NCBI GenBank assembly: GCA_030435675.1
Contig: CM059625.1
Span: forward strand, 4,464,001 to 4,528,000
Reading direction: 5' to 3'
Length of the DNA: 64,000 nt
Source: Steinernema hermaphroditum
Taxonomy: Eukaryota; Nematoda; Chromadorea; Rhabditida; Steinernematidae
The notes below the pieces were generated by a model, which saw only the letters and a program-made list of their open reading frames with translations, had not been told where the DNA came from and searched no databases. A program made the position numbers and the translations under genes. Below, piece by piece: positions 12,571 to 24,164 of the stretch. Numbering within the stretch: the first letter of the stretch is position 1; each line of letters opens with the position of its first letter.

Positions 12571-13839
12571 ATCTGTCATTCATATCATATTTCCCTCTCC
12601 TACAATAGGTATCGGAAACAACATTATACAGGACCATCTAAACATAAGAGAGCAAAAACAGTGTCGCGATCCAGATCTATCTAGATGCCCGGCTCACTCT
12701 GTATAACGGAGACGGAAATCTTCTATCCAAGATCTCACCGGCTTCGCGCTAAAACAGATGAGGGCAGTAATATCGTCATCTCAATTCTATCTTACTAGAA
12801 CTTAGTAACTAAATATAAATTTGCACTCTTGGAAAACTGCATGAGGTCTGCTGCTGACAATGCTTGTTTTTGACAGCATTAGGTGAGCAAAATCAGAATA
12901 ACAGATATCAAAAGAAATCTAAAAACATGTCGACTTGAAAAGGACAAGACATACTCAAAATCTGTTGTTTTTTGACATTATAAAATACGAAGAAACCAGT
13001 ATATTGACATAGAATTTAGATTTTTCTGAAATAATGATGCTCCGGTTATGATATGTTAGAAAATGAGATCACAACTAGAGCACTATCCATTAATCTCGCC
13101 TGCCATTAACGAAAAATGGGAGAAAAGCATATCACATCAACATCGAAGGGTCGACCACAAAGTGCAAAATGAAAATCTCCACATGGGTCTGTTCATCAAA
13201 ATATCCACGAATCTTAAGGACCTCCCGAATGAAAATCGAATGGAGCACAAAAGAGCACAAAATCGAAAGGTCAAAAAACGACTGCCCTTTGCACATGTGC
13301 AAAAAGAATCTGTGTTACCGCGACACAATGAACATAGGAAACGACTGCGAGTGAGACGCCTGAACGCGCGTTTAAATGTGCACGAACAGCTGTGAAATTG
13401 ATAAAATGTGAGGCGTTAGATTCAGTGTTACAAAATGAGTCTTTTTCTGCAAGTCGTTGGCAGATGCCTGTCGACGAAATATCCAGGAACTTGACAACAA
13501 GCCAATAGACAATGTGTTAGAATACAGATGTTCTCACCTATGTTTTTGAAAAATATAGTGAATGTGAGATTTTTGCAGACGAATTGGTCCAGCTGTTTCT
13601 TTGCACATCACCGGGCATAAGTACACCATAACGGAGGTGTAAAGGAATTAGGAGCGCAAGAGCGTTCGAAACCGGAACTATCAGAAGGTCCACCAAAAGG
13701 CTCGGATCCACCCGGAAGCAAAAATTTTTTTTGCAAATTCTCGTAGCACAACATTTTAGAATACATTTCATTGTATAATTCTAGCAAAGCAAAAATTAAA
13801 CATAAAAAAGAATATAAGAAGTTTTACCTGGATGTGGAT

Positions 13840-13882
13840 CCAGAACTACCCAGAACTTATAATTGATTCTGGTTTGTTCTGG
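13840..13882. repeat. Small inverted repeat (hairpin)
   Basis: CCAGAACTACCCAGAA is followed after a short A+T-rich loop by TTCTGGTTTGTTCTGG, forming two stacked stems (CCAGAAC/GTTCTGG and CCAGAA/TTCTGG). No neighbouring gene end explains it as a terminator. Confidence 0.45.
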
Positions 13883-14894
13883 TTTCGAACCCGGTGCAGC
13901 ACACCCTGATAGTCCCCGCAACGCACCCTAATACACCATTAAAATTGAAATGTGACCATAGCTTATGGACAGTGGAGACTTAAAGTTGATCTATGTGAAT
14001 TTGGAACCAATGGCACTCCTCAAAATACTTCGGATCCTTTTAGAAAGCATAGGCAACCTACCTAGGGGAATGACCACAACGTTCATAGTGAACAATCAGC
14101 AAACATGCTTAGATATTGTAGCTTGAATTCGAAAAGACGAAAATTTTCAATCAGTTTCCCGGCCATAACACTTTATAATGATCCCGCATGTGGACAAAAA
14201 TTTTCATGGTTAGTTGGACAAACCAGAACTGGAAGATAGGAGTTTTGTTTTCCTCCCGCAACACGACGATTAATCCAGCTTGTCAGTGAAAAAGCTGAAC
14301 ATCCATACTCGAAAAGAATTCGATTTCCGCGAAGACGTCACTGGCACATGGTGACATCAGACGTCTTTGCCTCAAAAAGTATTGAATCGTTGCGAGTCAT
14401 CTCCTGTCAGTCGTTTTCAAGATTGAAGCGCGAAACAAAGACATCGTGAATTCGCTAGAAAAGACAAGATACGGACGGAGCAGCAGAGGCGCATCGACGT
14501 GCACCAATCTACACTGAACGATGTGATTTCTCATATAAAATTTTGTATTCAAAACGTTTCTGGCGTGCTCATGGGTGAAACGGTTTACAAAAACGCGAAA
14601 AATGTTGTGGCCCTGGATCTAATGTAGGTTGGAGTTCGAACGAAGTTATCGGTCGGTTCGGACTGAAAACGAAACAAACTAATCGAACTGGCAGGACGAT
14701 GGCAAACATATGCTCAGGGTCTATACCAACGTAGAATTTGTTAAAATCAGTTCACATTACATTATATGCAATATCAGTTGTTAGACTTTTGAAATGGAAA
14801 AGTCACATTTCTTAAATAGCTTAATGATTTTCCGGTGAAACCGCTGTCGATAAAACGATTTTTACACGATTACACGATTTATCTTCCCGAATCA

Positions 14895-15385
14895 ACGGCT
14901 TACGCCGTGCAGGACGTCTCATAAATGCACAAAGAAGAACAAAGTCACACCGTAGCCGCTGATTTTCTTCTGGTTTCGGTGGAGCAGACGAATCCGAAAA
15001 GAATCCAGCGTTCCCATCAGTATGCGCGGGCGTCGAAGTCGTGAAGAGTTGATTCCGGAAGAGGCGCGGCGGCGGAGAACAGCGAACGGAACGGAGGGGC
15101 ATCTTCGGTTCGGCTGGCGGCGCGGACTTCGGAGTTGCAACGCTTCTTCGGCTTCTCTGGCGCGGGTAGAGTCGGGCAGTCATGACGAGCTTCTTGGCGA
15201 GACGGTGGAACTACGGCTCCCTGGTGTTCCAGGCCTTCTGGGAGCCGGGGCGATCATTGCGCCAACAGCGACGGCCGAGAACGACCGCTCACTTAACTCA
15301 TTCGGCTCAGACAGCCTCAGAGAGAGAGCGAGTGGACGACCCGACCGATCGCTGGGGGCACAAATGAAAGACCGTCGATAAAAAA
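14895..15385 (+). repeat. Interspersed repeat family R2, copy 1
   Basis: A G+C-rich repeat. It begins near TCATAAATGCACAAAGAAGA. It includes GGTTTCGGTGGAGCAGA, GGCTGGCGGCGCGGACTTCGG and GAGACGGTGGAACTACGGCT, and ends in AGAACGACCGCTCACTTAAC, CTCATTCGGC and GGGGGCACAAATGAAAGA. The same landmarks in the same order recur at 44585-44935, 47185-47560 and 61280-61800, with reversed pieces at 56035-56170 and 61055-61150. Open frames in it (for example the one starting at 15182) are remnants shared by the copies and not genes. No terminal repeats or poly(A) tail were found, so its class is unknown. Confidence 0.6.
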
Positions 15386-16589
15386 GTTTACCAAAACTTT
15401 CTAAATTCTTTTGTTTCTAAATATCTCCTAAGGACGCTGTTCGGTTTGATACGGTTTGATACGTTGAAAGCATTTGGGTAGCGCAAGCAGTTGAATACGA
15501 AATTTTACGAGAATATAGGTTAGGCCGACGTAACCGGCACAATTTGGCCGGAAACACGAATGAACAAGAAGTACGCAGCTAATTCGCGCTTCAAATTGGA
15601 AGCAGCAAATGTGCGCTACCCAAATGCAGGCATTCCTATCTCCCATAGTATGAAGATGCAACAGAGAAGCGCCTAAATATCGCGCATAATCATAAGAGGG
15701 AACACAAATTATGTCAGCAATTTGAAATGAGCAATGTTCTTTCATGTATCCCGTTGAGAAGGTAGTGATGAGCCGAAAGGCATATGCATAGGAAAGTCGA
15801 AAACAGCGAAGACGGCAGTTGTGAGTAAGTAAGGCGTCCTTCCGGTGACGGATCCGCACTTGAAATGCCAGACGTTTTTATGCCGCCTCCGAGGACGACA
15901 CGAATATTACGGAAGGATTAGAGAAGAGAACTCTCGTGTGCTTTTTCGTCATAACTGATACTGGTTTTGTGTCGTATGAAAAAGAGCACACTTAATCTTC
16001 AGATTTCGGCTAATTGTTTCTTGCCGAGTTGCAGGAAAGGCGGGAAAGGATGCGGATTACGGTAGTGTTAAGCCAGGAAGTCATTTGCATGCGCGCATGT
16101 TGCTGCAGCTAAAGTAAATCACTGCGAACGTTGCGGAAGCGCCGTTCCATCGAAAGCTTTCGGGGATTAAGATACGGAAGTCAGCGTCTATTTCGAGCTA
16201 TAACAAATGTTAGTGCTCTTTGACTGTCTAAAAGGATGACCTAATCCTGTCTTGATTGCTTTTTGCAGATCGCTGAAGTGATCAAAAGCGGAAGTACGTT
16301 GTGCTTTGGTCACAAAAATGTTACAACAATGAACTTTCTTGTTACGAGGAGTTACTCATAGAAAACAGCGAAAAGAGCCCAGTTGAGCTCGCGAACGGAA
16401 TGGACAGATATGGATAATTTCAACCTATCCTTTCAAGGAATATTTTGGTCCAATTATCGATCTCTTTATCTTATTTTAAGCGCTTTTCACTGATATCGTT
16501 CTAATTGAAAAGAGAGAAGTATGGATCAGATAGAGCAATGAAAGACCAACATGCACATACCAAAGAAGAGCGGCTTGGCTAAAAATTGT
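15386..16589. other. No supported gene
   Basis: A 143-codon open frame on the minus strand (15859-15428) has no recognisable domain and no splice context; it is not called as a gene. Nothing else stands out. Confidence 0.4.
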
Positions 16590-17340
16590 GAGCTGCTGTA
16601 GGGATTAACTTGGAAACATGCTCCCATGCGCCGTTGGCGATTTTTCCACAGTTGGCCTCTGTTTAGCTAAAGTGGAAATGAGCTCGTAGAGTCGATATGC
16701 GGTCAGAGTAGCTGCGCTTCTCACGCTTGGCACACGTCCCCATTGCCTGTTATACAGGGTGTCCCATAAATACTGCCACGCGTAAAACCACTCACAACTT
16801 TTCATAGAACGCACAAACCGAGCCGTTTTATGTACCGTTTGAAAGCGCAGAAAATTCTAAACAAGACAAATTCAATCGCATTCAAAATGACTTCCTTCTG
16901 CGGCAATGCAAGCGTCCAAACGTTTCAAGAAGATGAAGCAGCTGAGCAGCGGCAACGCCCTGCAGCGAATCCTGTTCACGAACGAGAAGATCTTCACAGT
17001 GGAACCGTATCGGAACAGTCAGAACCGACGCTGCTGTCGGTTTATGCGTTCTGTGAAAAGTTGTGAATGGTTTTACGCGTGACAGTATTTATGGGACACC
17101 CTGTAGTACTTAGCCATTCGGAAACGCTGGATATAACATATGAAACAAGATCTGGTTATGCTATGCAGATGACCAACACAACGATAGGTGCGTTAAGCAG
17201 GTTAGACCCAGCGATGAGGTGATGGGGGTCACCTTCCATGTAACGATCTAATACTATGAGTGTTGAATTGGACCTTGATTTTCCAGTTCGATCTAGTATA
17301 GTTTGGTTGTGTTGGGTCGCGATATTGTGGTAAAGGCAGT
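16590..17340. repeat. R1 family copy 4, split by a MITE
   Basis: Left part 16605-16752 matches R1 copy 2 (AACTTGGAAACAT..., then AAAGTGGAAATGAGCTCGT and the following CCCCATTG/CCCATTC block). Right part 17106 onward continues the same copy (TACTTAGCCATTCGGAAACG matches TTACTTAACCATTTGGAAAC of copy 1 read in reverse). The 349-base element between them interrupts the copy exactly at a TA. Confidence 0.55.
16755..17103. mobile_element. Tc1/mariner-superfamily MITE, TA target site
   Basis: The element is 349 bases, flanked by TA on both sides. Both ends begin CAGGGTGTCCCATAAATACT, and the inverted arms stay about 94% identical for some 65 bases. The interior (+ strand, about 16911-17060) keeps a transposase fragment with NALQRILFTNEKIFTVE, PYRNSQNRR and a preceding KKMKQL. 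LFxDEKIFTVEPxxNRQNDR is a signature of IS630/Tc1/mariner transposases of the maT type. Here the catalytic aspartate position of FTDEK reads asparagine, and most of the domain is missing, so this copy is non-autonomous, an internally deleted derivative of a longer transposon. Confidence 0.8.
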
Positions 17341-20300
17341 CCATTTGAAGACTTCTCAACAGACCTTCAAATGAGGGCAAAAAATGCCGATTTTTTTGTT
17401 CAGTCGTGAGAATGGATGTGCCATCCAATCTGTACACCGAAGATGATATAAATTAGGTCAAAATTTCTCTTTGAGAGATTAATAAACGAAAAGTTTATCC
17501 GAGTCCCGAAAATCCGAGTGCACTCACGATCCATGATCATAAACTGATCCGTGCTAGGACTGATCTCATCGGTATATGAAGACAAATTACAACAGACAAA
17601 TTGTTCATTCTTGCAATTGTACACCAAAAAGCAATTTTAGGATCTTCCACGGTTACTACAAACACGCGCAAACGCTAAGACATTGCATGACGTAGCAAAA
17701 CTCACGATAGTGGACAGTGATCGCTGGACGCGACAAAAGAAGGAGGAAGTCAGATGGTTACATCACCCATTCAAAGAACAGGATGTCGCTTGGAAGCTGG
17801 CAATCTCCAGTTGGAGTTCCGCTAAACGTCCGGGGATTAAATGCAAATCATCGGCCGCCTAGTCTCAAAGCAGTCCTTAAATGTGTTTTAAGTGAATTGC
17901 AGTCACAGACTGCACTCCTTCCTATTTTTTACGCTATTCCAATTGGCAGCGGAAGCGAACGCATAAGATTTGCTAAATTCGAAGTTATTTATGTGGTGGG
18001 CGGCCCGTTGAGTTCAGGTTGGAAGCGATTGACAGAATTTGCACGATTGCAACTTCCGCGCATTTAACAAGAACTCGGAAGCTAGAATAGACATTGACCA
18101 TGAAGCCAGACGACATACCCGGATTTAGAATTTGCAATAGCTGGGAAATGGATACATTTCCATTAGACAAAGTAATCAGATTTATTGCGTTCCAACAGAG
18201 GACTCTCAGCATTTCTAAAAAGACTGAAGTGCCATCCGACCAGTTGGTCACCAACGCCCATGGCGTATTCTTTGTACCACATCCATTTTTTTGAAAATAA
18301 CTGCCCATCAATAAACCCTTGGAATGTATTTAAAAGACAACAAAAACAAAACTAAAATTTCAAAGATGAATTTTTGGACACCAAACGTGGATTTGTGAAA
18401 GCTCACAGCTCAAATAAACAGTAAAATCTGTCAAACGTGTTCCTCAAAAAGAAATGACTTGTGACATAAAAATGTTATTATTAGCCAGTAGACAATTTTC
18501 GAGTGTGAAGCATATTGGGAAGAATTTCATTTTGCAAAGACCAGATATATAAATGAGTACTCCATATTAATCATGTTCCTTCCATAACCATTTCGTCTCA
18601 GTTTCGCAAACTTCCATGAACCGGAACGAAAAGAAAACCGGTTCAAGAACCTGAAGCAGAAACATCAGCATGGAAAGCACCTACTGCATCACTAGTGCTC
18701 ACTTTGATTGGACACCGATAGTTAACATGTGGGTTGATAGATTTAAGTCGTCGACTGACAAATGAAACTACCGTTTTAGAGTAGAATTTTGACTAATTTT
18801 TACTGAAAACCGAAGAAATCTCTCAAGCTATCGAAATCAGCCTTCTACCGCGTGATAGAGACGACCACGAATATGAAACATCCAATAGGTTAATATAATC
18901 ATTCAGTTGCGGTTCGTTGTGAACTGAAACGGTGTCAATCATCCGCGATGTGATTCGGACACATCTGCTTCCAAAGTGTGTTTCTAACAATGGCAGCTAC
19001 TACTGTCGACTTTGACTTTCGGATTTATTTCATGAATGAAAGGCACGGCGTATGACACGAACAGAGGATATAACTTGTTGTCGGCTTCCTAGTGGCGTTG
19101 ATGTTGAACCGGACGGTGGCTGCGCGCTTCATGATGCACGCACGAATCGCATTTCTTCTCGGGGCGTTTGGAACAAGAGGCGTCGAAGCTCGCATCTGCG
19201 TGGTAGAGATAGCTTCTTGGTCCGGAAGTTGTGTCTTCTACGGTGGTAGTATACTTAAAGCGTCGGGCATGTTCAGCGTAGCCAGATTCCTGGCGTCATA
19301 CATCTTGTTCTCAGCGGTAGTGGGATTACGGCTTTCCGGTGTCCCAATTCCCTCTGGATGCCAGACCACTCGTAATCGTCACAGGTTTGCCGTCAGACCT
19401 ACCGCATGGTTGGAGAGCGGCCGTCCACTAACCACCGCAGCACGAGTGAGACCGACACCTACTACAAAAAAAAGCGAAATTCCATGTGTATTACAAGTAA
19501 CGTTGGAGCATTTTCAGATCGACAAACAAAAATCAAAAGTAAAAGATCAACTGAAGAAGCAAACTAAAGAAAGAAACTCGCTGAATCAAGAAAACTTAAA
19601 ATATTAGGTCGAGGATTTTCCACATGTCGCCGCAATAAATCACCGCACACAAATATGGTTGGCCCATCTTTGTCTCTCCAAAATGCGGGCGACTCGCGCG
19701 GCCTTAGTGCACTTCGAACGCCGACGTGTTTCGTTATGAGCCCGTCTCGCTCATTTGGATGCGTACCGGTTAAACGACGAAAAAATGGGCGACAATTCGA
19801 TTGAAGACTATGAGGATAACACGGCTTTGTTTCCGATCAGCCTAGGGGCAAAGTCCGATTTTGGGACTACGGGAACCTAGTGGCATGCTCCATAGACTCC
19901 AGTCGGTTCCGACAACATCTGATGGAAGAAGGGAAAGACAAACAACGCTAGCGAGTTCTGGTGACAATTGGCTAAAGACGGCAATTTGCCCAATGTCCAT
20001 GAGGCGGCGGTCTCCCGAGAGTATTGTTAATGAACAAAATTGCTTCGGCAAACGATAACTTAAACAAATAGCGATGATCAGAAGTTTTTATGATGACGAG
20101 AGTAGCTATTTGACGGCGGTCAAAAGGGCTACGTTGGCTGTGCAAGAAGGAACTGAATGGGTGGCGGAAAATTAGGCGCTATTGTTGGAAGTGGCCAACC
20201 TATTTTAGGCCAAATAACGAAGGAACCTTTGTAAACATTGTGCAGCCCTCAGCGCTGACAACTGATGGGAGCAGGTCAAAAATTCTAACTGGCAACACGA

Positions 20301-23300
20301 AAAGGTAGGGCCATTAAGGTTAGTGTGTCAGTGCAAGTTATGATTCTCCTACTTAGACAAACCGCCTAGATAATAAACAAAAAGTGGTAGCTTCCTCGGG
20401 CAAATCTTGTTCGTGTTCTTTTTGAATCTGCGAAATGAATCGTAATGTTAAAATTGAAATAAGAAGACCAAAAAGTTATGAGGACGTAAGAACCATCCAG
20501 TTAACTGTCAATGGAAGTCCTGTTCAAAACGCCTTTCCGTTGAAAAACACCCCGTTTGGAAGCCAAAAATAGCAGTTGTGAGGAGTATCGCTCACGAATT
20601 TTTAAAGTTGAACGCAAGCATTCCAGAACGTGACAAAAACAGACTCATTTGACACGGAGATGAATGGATGCGCCGGCAGAAGAAGGTTGAGGAAATAACA
20701 GATTTTTGACAGCGCCCCTTTTTGCATGATAGATGTTGAATAAAAAGGTGCGGGAGTACTTGGAAGTCGGATGATTGATAGACTAAAAACATTAGCATAC
20801 GGCTTTCTTGCACTCTAATTGAAATTTTGAGGCTTGGCAACTATGGAAAAGCGAATACGCCACTCAGTATACGCCGATCACAAGGAAAATAAAAATGAAT
20901 TTATAGTATATGATAGGTCCTCGAATAGCCAAAAGGAGAAGGCTAGAAAGGGGTTCGCACTTCGCGCGTCCAGGATACGGACGCCAGATTTGTTTATAGT
21001 GTATAGGATAATTGGATCAGAGGGAAAACAAAAATGGGGGGCGAAAATAAATTTTGGCGATGAGTCGATCGTGCACCCTGCTCGTCGCCCGTTAAGCCAC
21101 TTCGATTTCGGCACAAAAAGTAACTCCGAAAGGGAAGTTTTGACGATGAGCGAGTGAGCACACAAAGCCGAAGAAGAACGCCTCGCGTGGGCCGTCCGTC
21201 CGAGCGCTCGGCCTGTCAAAGGGACCATCTTTAGAAGGACATATTAGCATTTAAATGTCGTCTAATCGAAGTTTACGATGGCTCACGTAATAAGAAGAAA
21301 AGTACGCAATATGTCCGCTAAGGTGATGAACTGACAATCTGCACATGAAACAAGGCTTGTGGCTTTCAAATTTCACTCCAACGTCGTTAGTTTTGGACAG
21401 ATTTCACGACAAAGAAACGAGGAGTGGAGTGGGAACACATGGGTAGAGCCTTTAGTTTATGTGCTCGCGATGAAAGTGTAGGCACATATATCCGATAAAA
21501 ATTACATATTTTGAACATAATAAGCACATAGATGCTCCTCATGCAAGGCCGACCGATTGCTGTTATACACTGATTTAGCTTCGTTTTCCATCTTTCCGGG
21601 TCGTCTTCTTTTGCATTAGGTGTCCTCGAATGTAGTGGTGGTCGGGAGCGTATACTTGGGTTCAATCATAGTTCGGGTTCATCCTATGTGCTTACAGGAT
21701 ACAGATTCCTGTTGTTATGGCTTATGGCCGAAATAGCCCGCTAGGCTGCGTGTCGGGAGGAATAAAGGAGCACCACGGGAGAGATCAACAAGTAGTGATC
21801 GGGCACTCGAGTGGTATTCGGGTAGTAGTTCAGAGAGAAAAGGACCGTGTGGTTCTACAGTTAGCTCCTCTCCACTATATTGTTATATTTTGAATGCACA
21901 TAAAATTGTATGCTAGATCTTGTATAATCTTCGATTTTGGAACTCGGGAGCTACACCACACTGTCGAATTGGCCAAGGTGACAAATTTTGAGTGGAGAGC
22001 AATACAAAACTGAACACAAAATGCGTTCTAGCTTTTGCTAGAGACGACATACAAGGACAGCGACCAACGGTCCCACCAGTGCGCACGCCATTCTTTGAAA
22101 AATCGGACAAATATGGTTATGCTTTGAGGACACGTTCCCAGCAGAACAGCTGAACATAACAAATTATCAATCCTGGCCGAACAATGTTCATTTTTTTGCA
22201 CACAATACAAAAAACGGCTCAAATCACTCCTCAGAGACTCACAGGAACCTTACATCGCTGTAGTGCCAATTTGCTCGTCAAAGATGGACGTAATCAACAA
22301 CGGGCAGCTCAGAAGAACTACTGAAGCGCAGCTGAGTGACATGTATCAAGCGTACTATAAAAAGACGCGAGATGTTTATTCGAGTCATTTCAAAAAGGAT
22401 GGATGGAAAATAAACATTTATAACTGAAAGAATGGCGCTTGTACTGGCCAGGCAACGATCGCTGAAAATCTCGTTTGCTACACATGAAAAGACCGAATAT
22501 AAGACTAACAAGAAGCGCCGCCCTTACTGTAATTTTAGCATTTAGCAGTCAATTTCCTTGTTTTTAGCATTCTCCGTTGGGATTTGAGCTTTGCGATTTC
22601 CGCGTTATTCATGTCGTGTTTCCAAAAACGCTCATCAATTGGCCAAACTTCACTTACATGCGTCACCTATCATCCAATGACTAACAGCCCCGATGGAACC
22701 ACAAAAAGCACAGGAATTTTCACGTCAGAAGCACAAATTTGAGTGACAATTTAATATTCAGTCATCACATACATCACATTTAACGACCATCTCTTAATGT
22801 TGATAGTGAAGATTTGTGCCCTTTGCAAGGAAGGCCGACAAAGCTCATGTGTAGGAAGTGTAGCATGCAAGCACGAAAGCGATAAGATATTGTTTGACTT
22901 CCGGAAAATTGGAATTTATCCAAAGGAAACCATTATTCTTAAAATAATGTGATCGTGCGGACATAAAACACACAAAGTGACGAGCGTGTAGCAAATCATT
23001 GGCGACGTACCCTTCCCAACAAACATTTCATTTCCAATATCATACTTTTATAATAATTGTTAAACAAGGGTTTCCAACGAAAACCCACTAGATGCACATG
23101 GCAAGAACAGGTAAGCATTCTGCACTATTGTGAGCCTCCTCGGCAAGAAAAAGCTGTCGAATAGATTAGTAGTACGGTAAATGTGCATTTAGCCTTAAGT
23201 AGCGTATGATGTTGGGAGAGTGTCGGTCTGTGTCTTTTAAATAGGCATAAAAGAACTCACGAGATGAACTCAGCGTAGACATCTGCTCAACTTCGGCGAC

Positions 23301-23756
23301 TGTGTACCGAGCCTTCGTTTGCTCCAGATCGAGAAATTTTCAGTGCTGTTTCTGAACTATAAGAAGAATATGCCAGAATTGGTGAAACGTTTAATTACTT
23401 TTTAACTATCTTCGTAGTCCTAATGCAAAAAACTGGGGCAACATCCTGGTAACGACGAGTATCCTCCCGTTTCGATGCAGATTAGCAAGTGTACGGAGCT
23501 TCAACAATACGAAATTCCTGCCAGAAACCTGTGACAACAACACGCTGAGCCGTTAAAACTTTGGTGCTTTGCATTGGGTTGTTAAGATGAAAACGGGTCA
23601 CTCTTGCAACGATTGCTTGTCTATGTAAAACATATATTTCACTCAAAGTATTTACCTTGAGCACGCCAATAAGATACAATACGACAATAAGATCAGCCGA
23701 TTTTTTGGGCAACTTCCGGGTCCTGCGTTCATAGAACACAATGGGTTCAGAGTAGA
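17341..23756. other. No supported gene; scattered repeats
   Basis: The frames at 17985-18311 (-), 19092-19607 (+), 20834-21157 (+) and 21913-22222 (-) were examined and none gave a convincing splice model or domain. The block near 19085-19130 (GTTGATGTTGAACCGGACGG, then TGCGCGCTTC) recurs near 43028-43067, so part of this stretch is repeat-derived. Confidence 0.4.
19040..19450 (+). repeat. Interspersed repeat R3
   Basis: The segment around 19090-19130 (GATGTTGAACCGGACGGTGG, then GCGCGCTTCA) matches 43031-43070 (GATGTCGAACCGGACGCTGG, then GACGCGCTTCA). Further on, GGTGGTAGT and TTGTTCTCAGCGG echo 47020-47105. The 171-codon open frame across this region is therefore more likely repeat-derived than a gene. 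Confidence 0.35.
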
Positions 23757-24119
23757 GTTGTCATCGGGTGGAACCCGAAAATCCGCATTTTTTGCAGTAC
23801 GGACCAATTTTGAACTGCAATCGAGAAACTTCCAAGTGCGCTGGCTTCGCCCTAACGTCGCGGCCCAGCACAGTCAAAAAACTTGGCCGAACAACGAAAA
23901 AGCTCATTCAAAAATTTTCGAGTTCAGATTTTCGGGTTCGGGTTTTTCGGGTTTCACCCCTAATTGGACCTTGTTTTGTTGTTCGGTCAAACTTTTTTGA
24001 TTATGCTGGGCCGCGACGTTGGGGCGAAGCCAGCGCACTTGGAAGTTTCTCGATTGCAGTTCAAAATTGGTCCGTATTGCAAAAAATGCGGATTTTCGGG
24101 TTCGACCCGATAACAACTT
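23757..24119. mobile_element. Foldback element with ~150-base inverted arms
   Basis: Left arm about 23757-23905 and right arm about 23975-24119 are reverse complements with only about five differences in the first 125 bases. Landmarks are CGAACCCGAAAATCCGC near the ends, TGCAATACGGACCAATTTTG, GAAACTTCCAAGTGCGCTGG and CGTCGCGGCCCAGCA. The 70-base centre repeats the terminal motif (ATTTTCGGGTTCGGG). Open frames appear as near-identical mirror products on both strands, which is an artefact of the palindrome. It has the form of a foldback MITE; no target duplication is certain. Confidence 0.8.
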
Positions 24120-24164
24120 TAGTTCAGAGTCGAAAAGCATCTTTCTATTTTTCTCATTGAGTAT

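Larger units (their letters stand above)
11758..14894. other. Upstream region of the GPCR; no gene seen
   Basis: The region contains a G+C-rich island around 12030-12290 with GACGGGCGTGGCC and TAATTAAA motifs that could serve as a promoter, a short direct repeat (12349-12368 and 12532-12551), and a hairpin at 13840-13882. Open frames here are short and lack splice support. Confidence 0.4.

Noticed and set aside
15428..15859. 143-codon open frame on the minus strand
   Set aside because: Unrecognised, cysteine-scattered composition and no neighbouring exons; could be chance.
17985..18311. 108-codon minus-strand frame with a tryptophan/cysteine pattern suggesting a lectin
   Set aside because: No conserved cysteine spacing and no joining exons.
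19092..19607. 171-codon open frame with a membrane-like start
   Set aside because: Overlaps sequence repeated near 43030 and 47020, so it is probably repeat-derived.
23758..24160. Similar proteins encoded on both strands
   Set aside because: Mirror-image translation of the foldback arms, not genes.
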